Source: Paenibacillus lutrae (GTDB taxonomy: Bacteria; Bacillota; Bacilli; Paenibacillales; NBRC-103111). Taken from it: a stretch of DNA of 64,000 nt. The position numbers and the translations under genes are program-made. The notes under the pieces were generated by a model. The model had not been told where the DNA came from and did no database searches. It saw only the letters and a list, made by a program, of their open reading frames with translations. Location of the stretch: positions 409,608 through 473,607 of the forward strand of contig NZ_RHLK01000001.1 of the NCBI RefSeq assembly GCF_009757775.1. Reading direction: 5' to 3'. Below, piece after piece: positions 38,401 to 46,600 of this stretch; positions within the stretch are counted from its first letter, which is position 1, and every line of letters begins with the position of its first letter.

Positions 38401-40630
38401 GCCACTGCGATAACTGCTTCATCCTGGCTTCAGCCGTTGATTTCTGCTTGGGATCAGTAAATACGGCGACCAGGTCGGTCTCGTTTAACAAATCAATCAA
38501 ACCCGCTATTTCTACCGTCTGAACATGGAAGAAAGCCGCAATCTGCCCGATCAGTTGTAATGCTTGCTCTTGCAGCAAGGTTGCCGGATCTTGCCGAGAT
38601 GACATGCTTGCGATGAGCTGTGGGAGGTTGTTCAGCCAACCGTCCAAATCCGCGGGCCGGTAAAGCGGATCGACATAAGCGGAAACGTTGCCGTTCACCA
38701 CGTAATCCAGTTCATACACATTAAGCCTCGAGCGTTTCAACCTATCCGCGTTCTTCTTCATTAGAGTCCAGGCATCCAGCGTAGGTACCCAGGTCAATTG
38801 ATCGAACAACCTCAGCAATAAAACAAGCTGTGCCACTGACATTCCCAGCATGTTCCCGAACAAAGAATAGCGGTATAGGGTGGATAGTTTGCCGACGGTT
38901 AAAGGAATTTTCACTTGTTCTCCGAACAATGCCGCTGCAAGCAGATTGAGATCGCTCTGACTTAGCTTCAGTGCCGCAGCAATGCGGGAAGCAAGCTTCA
39001 TATTATCCGCATCCGCCGCTCCTACCGTCCAATACAGTAGTGTATCGGTAAACATTGGATTGAACGAATAGCTGCTCTTCCCATCGTCCGCTGGATGATA
39101 AGGAGCGGATTCCGGTCCGTTAAAGAGCTTATCGAATGCGGTATTCGATATCGCGCCATCTCCTTGTCCGTATGTCTTCACATCGAAAATCAGCGCACCG
39201 GCCTGCACAATGGACAGATTCCACTGCTCTGTGACGGTTTTCAGCTTGGCCAGATCGGTCAGCGCCACAGAATCCAGCTTCGGCGCTCCGGATGTCACGC
39301 ATTGCAGCGCCCAGTCCAAATCCGTATAGCTCCAGCCCAGCTTATTGCTCAGTCTCAGGAACCGGTGAATACGGTCCAGCGCATCGTTTGTGAGGTTTAC
39401 GATAGTCCAGGCTGTATCTTGACTATTCACTTGCAGAGGCTGCGCAAGCCCGTAATTAATGAAGAACGATTTCGTTAAACCCGCTTGAATTTCTGAAGCC
39501 GCAAGATCTTGATTAAACAGTGTCTGCAGCTGCACCAGCGTTAAGCCGGTTTGTTTGCAGAAAGTATCTACATCAGACAGCGCCTTCAAATCCGTTACTC
39601 CGTAGTATGCTTGTAGCTGAGTTTCATCCGTGGTGGAAGTTGAAATCAGCGAGAATTCCTCCTGGGATAAACCAAGCGTTTCGGCGGTTACGCCTGGAGC
39701 GGGTGAACCTAAGACCGTGTACACATCCTGCAGCTTCACATTCAGACGCTTCAGATAAATCCGCATTTGTTCCAGCGGGTATTGGAAAGGCAAGTTAAAC
39801 GGATAAACCTGCCCGGCCAATGCCTGATATAAATCCCCTTTGATGCTTAACGCCGAACGGACGGCAGCCTCCAGCCGTTCGTTGACGACTTGCAGGTAAG
39901 GCAGGGTCGTATTCGTATTCTCACAAGTAAGCGGAATGTTCGCCAGATCCGGACGGCGGGCGGCCAAGGTCATATTGGCCGGAATGGTGCTGCGATTCGG
40001 CACCGTAATGTACTGATTGGCGATACGCATCAAATCGACTAGATACGCAGCCGGACCGAAGATGGATTTGCATTCGTCGCACTCACAGTAATTCAGCGTG
40101 CCGAAGATCTCCTGATAATCAGGCAGTGCTTCATAATGCTGGAGAATCGATTCCGATATGGAATTAGCGGCAAAATTTCTCGTATGAGGCGCTGACAGCT
40201 GAGAGATGGACGCCCATTGATGCATCGCCTGGGCTTCAATATGCTTCGCCTTGGCGTGAATGGCGGCTGCCTGTTCTTCCCCGCTCTCACCCAGCAGCGG
40301 CCCATAAGATTGCACAAAGTGAGCGGGATTGATGGCTGCTATTTGAAACGCTGAATGTAAGGAAGGGCTGCCGTCGCCGTTGCCGTTATCGCTCTTGCTG
40401 CTGCCAGCCAGCAGGGCGGATGCAGCCTGCGGATCGTCCGTGAGCCGCAGCAGCCGTTGATAGCTGCCAAGCAGATTCAGTGCTTCCGAATGTTGATCAC
40501 CGGACCCGCTTAACGCTTCCACGGAAGCCGCGTTCGTGAAATTGAAATGGTTTACATCGAAATTCGGGTTATTGGCATAAAATTGCGCCAATGTCGGATG
40601 CGCCTCGCTTAAATACGATTGAATATCCAT
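32408..40630 (-). CDS. TcA-type toxin subunit (pore/translocation)
   Basis: At 2740 residues it is the size of Photorhabdus TcA proteins, which assemble as pentamers and inject the TcC enzyme through a syringe-like channel. The N-terminal YCECDECKSIFGPAAYLVDLM (about 180) is the VRP1/TcA signature. The neuraminidase-like region (about 1060-1140) is followed by four copies of a ~50-residue repeat (near 1387, 1523, 1597 and 1802). The long alpha-helical shaft and channel region (about 2100-2420) then leads to the TcB-binding domain with FDFPGHYCRKIKSISIS (about 2440) near the C-terminus. AAGGAGGACC precedes the ATG, 32 bp after the TcB-TcC stop. The repeats are unusual for TcA. Confidence 0.93.
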   Translation of the reverse strand: MDIQSYLSEAHPTLAQFYANNPNFDVNHFNFTNAASVEALSGSGDQHSEALNLLGSYQRLLRLTDDPQAASALLAGSSKSDNGNGDGSPSLHSAFQIAAINPAHFVQSYGPLLGESGEEQAAAIHAKAKHIEAQAMHQWASISQLSAPHTRNFAANSISESILQHYEALPDYQEIFGTLNYCECDECKSIFGPAAYLVDLMRIANQYITVPNRSTIPANMTLAARRPDLANIPLTCENTNTTLPYLQVVNERLEAAVRSALSIKGDLYQALAGQVYPFNLPFQYPLEQMRIYLKRLNVKLQDVYTVLGSPAPGVTAETLGLSQEEFSLISTSTTDETQLQAYYGVTDLKALSDVDTFCKQTGLTLVQLQTLFNQDLAASEIQAGLTKSFFINYGLAQPLQVNSQDTAWTIVNLTNDALDRIHRFLRLSNKLGWSYTDLDWALQCVTSGAPKLDSVALTDLAKLKTVTEQWNLSIVQAGALIFDVKTYGQGDGAISNTAFDKLFNGPESAPYHPADDGKSSYSFNPMFTDTLLYWTVGAADADNMKLASRIAAALKLSQSDLNLLAAALFGEQVKIPLTVGKLSTLYRYSLFGNMLGMSVAQLVLLLRLFDQLTWVPTLDAWTLMKKNADRLKRSRLNVYELDYVVNGNVSAYVDPLYRPADLDGWLNNLPQLIASMSSRQDPATLLQEQALQLIGQIAAFFHVQTVEIAGLIDLLNETDLVAVFTDPKQKSTAEARMKQLSQWLVLARKFSLTTDDLAVVKNSLPAFGITDTAKLTAANVLDVYAYQELKVLFNDVNGSISLYMSASTDYDEAAALTEITGLADTEILSLFTSFPSLSRIERLYLLQKVMGVMKSTGASFKLLVNVSKVAGLGAGTHWPDYVEAADNLLMALRARLGGDDWETLYLQVNGAVQEKQRTALISTALNALSQMEDLGWIQNSRNVYEYLLIDVEMSGCATISYIKEALNAMQLYLLRSRERLEPGVIDFDIPAVWWSWMINYRIWEANRQVFLYPENYIDPSYRQNKTALFTEFENTLKQGDITKETVEAAYRKYLDRFAELAKLKVVDTYHTHVTDPTHDNAEVTYLFARTETQPYKYYYLTRDEGNVWSEWNEIKVTINSDTVSPVYVFNRLFLFWVEQKVVKDNGSGTTQQKSVKAAIRYTFYNFSGTWVPPQTLAEDVVISADNSTFITRDGVNTLFNASQFDSSQLWWNKVYPLKIERNNYLTPNVGANRFEKLVLFLGPMIVIGGLSAFAMPDAPVSANDTLQQFENRLYEVVHQFALAKKVGHTGFLPLFQPIVIQDDLQPGFIVNPDEYIITAKEAAISETYFRPEIDRSSGRLNLIDTSSILYDNYAADSIRIPSPVLAASPLNASSFVSALLGIDAAQSTAVYNGLVQSGYLNDRGYPQSSLNFAQLGKDVAGYLTGQANIPAKISYVLEQISQAIGTVSLSGNMRGNEYEVLTVKNHPAAFLFKGDKEAFLFMDTESEVQDRVPTISEALLNPDTIFTPASFISAQVNIDANGSQTIYNLLVSGGFLDGDGVLKNDSDAQSLTEYLQPQLVSSTSAVVNVLMNSPMFTEQSFVAAAPIDIEASGSQLIFQQFIKTGYLDPNGRILADIDFYELLEYVKGLLDGQPSEDLKVRHVMDTLYQWPFPVSVGFLDRNKDGIGSIKYRFSAFRLTTAAVHRLSSTLFTGGVDALLSLESQQIPIEAELLFKRFQFDSNYVIAPDASDGSQVDFWGAYKTYYWELFFHAPYLIADLLKTNQSYQDAEKWYQYIFNPTLQPFQIGAGDFQTSTIGLTSSQRIYKILVDQKIITDAGAVSADFSETTPIRQLFAFLDDKQIDSVRNRLLNDKLGNPSARFWQFNPFRNHTLESLKDQLTNPQEISAYNMDPFDPDAIAGLRIGAYEKAVVMAYVDNLLQWGDSYFAQYTWEAIVTATMMYVYAYDLLGPRPENLGKSPEPAPKTFADLLAQFKDGIPQFLIALEQETPASGALMTHAPFNALDTYFCVPENEQFIAYWDRVEDRLFKIRHCLNLQGIPQTLALFEPPVDPAQLIRMVSAGVNPLAALKPENQGVPYRFTFMLERAKSLAGTLTQFGGSLLAALERNDAESLSLLQSTHEKNILNLTTMIKEKQLEEMNATLASLSESRANAAFRQDHYSSLYDENINGLEITDMVLRGVSTDLQAVSIAIHGLSIGAYLAPNIFGLADGGMQFGDAVNAGAAMADGSASGLDKAAGLINTGAQYVRRREEWGLQRDVAASEVKQLDEQIAGGNVRAAMLQRELDIHQQSIKQQDEMEQFLRGKFTGQELYQWMISRLSTAYFQCYQLAVDMAMAAQATYQYELERQDQFLQFDYWDNLHRGLLAGEGLLLALNQMEKAYVFNNSRDLELEKTVSLLHLDPVKFITFKGGMQGGTGAQGKLDFELNEKLFDFDFPGHYCRKIKSISISIPALVGPYQNINAVLVQNRNSVVIQSDITGVNYLLNPSDPAPGPEVLRQDHVAQQVALTRGMNDSGLFVLDFKDDRYLPFEGTGAVSSWTLNLPPETNRFDFGNISDIIVKIQYTAKDGGAQFANQVRQQLHADSAPYPYTPAKIMDLKQAFPSDWFALFHPPATQGVQQISFPVTDRSILTHLSDVSLLSATVLVLTSNLVAVSDKDKSTPFLSLKLGDNPATPINVTNNTGTCDLSNVAGTGLDATLQFSLSNTPDALLLNGALNPDVLAGLTVIITYQSNVFAKTSTIN

Positions 40631-40662
40631 GAATATAAGGTCCTCCTTGTTCCCCGAATGGT

Positions 40663-43600
40663 TTAATAGCCGAAATGACTATTCAGGCTCTTGGTAGCTT
40701 CCGTCTTCTTTTGCTTCTGAAGCGTATCCGCCCGTAAAATATTCGCTTTAAACTTGGTAGCGTAAATCTGCTTATTTTTCAAGTCATATATCTGATAAAA
40801 AAATTCATCCGCAATATGGGTCATGGTACCATCAGCCTTCAACCGAACATTGGCACCCACTTTAATGAGCACTTTCTCACCCGTGTTACGGACAAAATCC
40901 TTTACCGCAAGTTCTACGCCCAATTGAACAAGGTTGGACCCTTGACTGCCCGCTACCAGATTGTTAGAGGATTCCGCACCTCCCAGACAATGTGCAATGA
41001 GATGACACCAGGCTTCACCCAATCCGCCGATTCCGGAGTCGTCTCTCTTGGCGTACAGACTTGCCGGCAAGTTGTTCGTACCGTGGAAGGCGCTGGCTGT
41101 TCCCATCGTATCATTCGTAGAATCGCGGCCGTCCACATTGAGGCTGGATTTGGAAACAATTTGTTGCTTCTCAATGTAGTCATGACTGCCAAAGAAAAGA
41201 CCTCCCTGTACACCGGCCGGGTCCGCTACCTTAAGCGGCAGAGCTTTGCCTGAACTTGGCGGTACGTCAAATTGATCCAGTTCCATTTGCGCTCTATCCG
41301 CTTCCTTGTGGAGCATCTTACGGACAGAAATCTGCCGGTCCTTGGTAACCCTGAGTGTCCTTCCCCTCAGCTTTGTAATGGTTTGAGCCTTCGTCTTATC
41401 ATCACCAGAGGTGAAGCTTGCCAAATCATTTTTCCTCTGCTTAGCTTTCAATTTGGCGGCAATCTTCTTCTGGAGCTTGCTTTTATCTTTTTTCGTCCTC
41501 GTCATTCCTTCCGGATCAGAGAACCGGACAGGATTACCGCCGACGAAGGCGTACATGTTCAAACCGTCCACCGTTCCGGCGGGATCGGCGTTAATCCAGC
41601 GTCCCAGCCAAGGCGGATAATATCGCGCTCCATAGTAATACAGACCTGTGCAATCATCCCGCTCTTTACCGCTGTACCGATATTCCTTCAGCTGCACCTC
41701 CCGTTGGTCCGCACCCGTAATGTAGGACGTTCCTCCGTAAGGCAGGTACTCTTCGTAGCTGATCAGGCTCCCTCCCTCATCCACCTCCATCGTAGATGAG
41801 CCCAGAAAATCGCTTAATTGATACCGCATTTGCCGTTTGCCCAGTGTATCGGTTTCACGTCCCGCATCATCCTTGGTCCAGATATTCGCGATGGCCTCGG
41901 TTCTCTCATCCTCCATGACCCGATAGGAATGCCGCTGCAAAATCAAGGTCCGCACGTCATTCTGGACGCGTGTAATTCGCTTGATTTCCAACCGGCCTAT
42001 ATATATTTTTTCTTGAACTTCGGTTAACCCGTCGCTGATTTTGCGCTCCAGTATCTTACGAACTCTATGCCCGCTGCTGTCGTAAACGAAGTAAGAACGG
42101 TCGGACTGGTCTCCGTCTCTGGCAACAATCGTTGCATTAGCCAGGTTATTCCGGTAATTCCACTGCAAGGACCTCAAGTGTTCGAGCGCCAGGAGATTGC
42201 CGTTAGGGTCGTATTGCAGCTGGACCGGTACACCCGTCTGGCTGCCTCCGGACAATTCCTTTAAACGGTTGGAATCATCACAAACCGCAAGTGTTCGTGT
42301 CCAACTGGCGGAAGCAGCCACATGGCGCGTTTGGACTTTATTGCCGGCTTCGTCGTATGTGTAGGTTTCCGTATAATTTTCAAGCTTCTCCGCATCATTC
42401 AGGTGCGGCGGACTCACCGGCATCCATTGGCTCTGCTTAAAGCCTGCTGCATGCGTGTCAGGCAGAATCCCCGGATGCTGCCTGCCCGAAGCTTGAATCA
42501 GCCGGTAGAGCGCATCGTAAGTATAATCGCTTAGAGGCTCCACGATTTGCTGATTCTGAAAGACCGTTTGGAAACTGTAGTCGCGTGACCTCGTTATATT
42601 TCCGACAGGGTCCGTCGTGTACGACAGCTCCTGCAGAATCGTACTCCTGGCAATTCCCTTCACATCCGTCGCCGAGCGTGAAGTTGCGATTCCAAGCAGC
42701 CTCCGGGTGGTCTCTTCATAGGTAAACGCTGTTGAAGTCCCGTTGGCCCGTGTAATCAGCGTATGCTGACCGCTTGCATCGTACTGGATGTCCCCGATAA
42801 ACGGCACGTCGGGCTGCTCCGGGAAATCAGCCGCAACTTTCTGCAGCTGTCCGCTCAAATTGTAAGCGGTCCTGTATACCGTTCCATCCGCGGAGGTCTC
42901 AGCAATCAATCTTCCCAGACCGTCGTAGGCATACGAGGTGACGAAGGTTTCGCTGCTAAGCAGGGGGTGACTCTCCCCGCCCCAATCCGGCTCCGACGAG
43001 TAATCCGCAAGCAGCGTCTGTTCCGTTTGCAGAAGATGGCCCTGCAAGCTGTACGCGTCATTCCGCGTCATACCCGCTTGATCGTACAAAATGTACAGCT
43101 TGCCGCAAAGGTTGCGATTCTGGGCATCGGCCACACTAAGACCGGCGCTGTCCCCGTAAATGTACTTTTCAACCGTCTGCCCCAATTGAAGATTGGAAGA
43201 TGGATCCGTTCCATCCACACTGATCTGCGCGGGGCGTCGCAGCCCGTCATACAAGGTGGCCGTATGAAAGCCCCGGCTGTCCCAAGTATGCACGGGGTCA
43301 TCGAACATATTGTTCATTCCCAGACGTACGCCGGCGTCCCTGCTGTCTGTACACAATAAGCGGCTGCGCATATCGTAGGTAAACTGCACATCTTTCAGCA
43401 AGCTGCCTTGGGGGCTGCCGGCATAATAATTTCTGGCGTTTACCTCGAAAAGAACATTGCCCTTGCTGTCGTATCCCTTATACTCAGGCAGGCAGCTCTG
43501 TCTCAGCAGCACCAGAATCTCATCTGCAAAAGGCTGGTAATCTGTTGATACCGTTAGCTGGAATCCGGGAGCATACGGTCGGAACCGCGCTGAAGGTCTC

Positions 43601-46600
43601 CCGGTTCCCGTGCCGGGATCCGTTAGATCCACATACCCTTGATGAACCAGCTCATTCCATACATCCGATGCAGTTATCGGGCTTCCTTTTAGCATATCGG
43701 TGAACAGGTCACTTGAAGTTTCGCCCAAATTATTGTGCAATTGCAGAAAAACACGTCCCATATGATCTTTGATCTGGATTAGCGGTGTGTCTCGAAAGCG
43801 GTAAGCTTTGAGCAGCGCATCCTTCTCATCCATCTGACCCTGGTCCGGTTGGGCCGGGTAATCCCGCATAAACCGCTGGTAATAATCGGAATCGGCGATG
43901 GTATCGTTCTCATCGAAATGCGTTTCCTCCCAAGGCGTATATAGGGTTGTGGTATAGAAGCCTTTGGGCGAATCCACACGGAAAACGCGGGAGAGCGGGT
44001 CATAATGGGTTATCGTTGGCGGTGGCAGCAAACTAACCGTTTTGACCTGTTCTTCATAGGCAGGAACGGTTGAGTAGTAGGGCAAATATTGCTCAACGGG
44101 TCTTCCTTTGTGGTCATATACGGTTCTTCCCGAGACCAGCCACCGCATCGCTGTCGTTACCGTCCGCACATCGCCAGAATCGCCGGACGGCAAAGAATCG
44201 GATCCCTCTACCGCGAATGCTTCACCGCCATCCGCCCTTTTCTTGGTTTCTATGACCCGGCCAAGTCCGTCCATATAAGTCACATTCATTAGAATCCGGG
44301 TGCCCGTGTTACCCGATTCCTCCGATACACTGGTTTCCCGGTATAGTTCCACGGTGCGGTTCGGGCCCATCCCCTGTCCCCAGGCAAAGACATCGTAATA
44401 AGTAAAAGAAGAAGCCTGCTGGAGATAACGCTCGGGTCGAGCCAGCACATCCTCGAATGAGGCGTCTTTAACCGGCTGATATTCGGTTAGATCACCGTCT
44501 CCTACATGCCGGTCCTGAAGTGTCCCGAATAAAGACGAAGCTGTCACCATGCCTAAGGGATCATAGAGAACTTGAGCGGTATTTCCGTTGACATCCGTCA
44601 TGCATCCCGGCTTGATTACGTTGTAATCGAGCACAACAGACATGGAAGTGGAAACGGTCTCACTCAAAAATTGGATGGTATTTACCGGAACCAAACAATA
44701 GAGATCGTAGCTGAACTGCGTCCTGTGGAAGAGATTCGTATTTCCGGAGTTCCCCATGTTTTCCAGTTTCCAAGGCAGATAGAAACGATCTTCCGTGCTT
44801 AATGCATAATGCTGCACTAACCCCTGATTCCACCAGTACCCGTCATGCAAAACATAACCGCAGTCGTCATTCATCATCTTGTCGGTTAACCGTGATTCAT
44901 AAATCTTGCTGATTCGCTCTGGTGTGGTTACCGCATGCTCGCTGTGATGATGGAGCGCAACACCCGTAATTTGGCCAAGCGGCAGAGCATCCGTCTGCGT
45001 TAGATCCCAATAATAATGCCGGTCCCAGGAGAGAAGCTCTGACTGCACCACACCTGCTGTTAATGACGTGCCGTAGGGAATTACATGCGTCAGCGCACTT
45101 GGTAGCAGAGATTGCAAATCTATCAGATTGAAATAAGAGGATGCCGGCAGTTCGATACCCGACAAAGCATACGACCGATTCTCGGATTCCATGCCCAGAA
45201 TACGAAACGTATCTGCAGCATTCACATAGGATTTCACTTGAAGCAGCACTTGGAGCTGATGCTGTTCAGGCAATGACAGCGCAGGCGTTAAGCGGCGCGG
45301 ATAATGAATTTGGATCTTCTGGGTCACGTGGCCGTATGCATCCGTTTCCAGAACCATTTCATGCTGCATACGCGGATCGTCGGGATTACGTTCGTATTGA
45401 TAGTCTATCGATTCCCTGGCATGCACGTACAACGAGGCAAAAAGAGCATCTTTGCGTCCTTGTACAAGCTTTACGGTATAATTGGTTTCGTTCACCGTAT
45501 ACGGATGATCGGAGATACCGCCGGGCTGATCTAGTCCGTACACTTCTTCACGCAGCGGATGACCTTTCAAGGCCGCATAACATTGACGAAGCGTTTCCCC
45601 GTCCGCACCGAGCAGAGCTGCATCGAGCTGACTGTCAGGCACGACATAAGCGAATGTATCCTGGCTGTAATACTGTTCATGAAAGTGCCGGGATAAAGTG
45701 GCTGAATTCAAGGCAGATCCGGTATGATACCATCTTTTCCAGTACACAGGGACGGTCTGGGGCGATTCCAATTCGGTTGGACTCACTTCTGCGTCCCATT
45801 GCTCCACGAAACCGAAGCCTCTAAATTCTTTCTCCACCTGATCATAATATCCCTCATGATACTTATAGCGGGTCACAAGTTGGTTACCTGAGCAGGCCTC
45901 TGTCAGACGAACCTGTTCCACGACGTGCACTGGAAATGGAAGTACGGTTTCCCACCTGCGCCCCGCCTGTTTATCTTCCAGATAGAACTGAACCGAGCTT
46001 GCGTATTGAATATCGGTGATGGCGCCTATGCCGTTATCCGTCCGGGTCAGAAGGTTCGGTTTCTGTCCGCCGGAAAAATCATAGTAATAATGCTTGACCG
46101 TATCCGTACTGACTTTGGTAAAGAGCAGACAGTCACACCCGCTGCCGAGTACGTCAGCTAACTGAATACGGTCCCCTTCTCCGAAAGACTCCGGCAGATA
46201 GATCGACATCGGCGCACTGAATGCATTCCCGCCTTGGTTGAAGCAGACGTCCGCACGGTCCGGGTATACATATACGATATCCGTTAATCCGGAACCGTTC
46301 AGATCACCCAGAATCAAACGGGAAGCATCGAAATTGTCGCCGAAATAAGGCGCTTGCTCCATACGGATGACGGATGCGAACTGCCCGTATCCCAGGTTGG
46401 GCCAGTACTCTATACTGCCGTTGCGGATCCGCACCCGGTGTGAAAGCCCGTCGCCGACAAAATCTGCAAAAGTCACGACTTCATTCACACTGTCCGTCGA
46501 GCTGAGCGGAAAACTCTCTGAGTCATGTTCAGGATAAAGTGCGCTAAGGGGATCTCCATATCCTTGTTCATACAGAGACGGATATATCTTGATTTGACGA

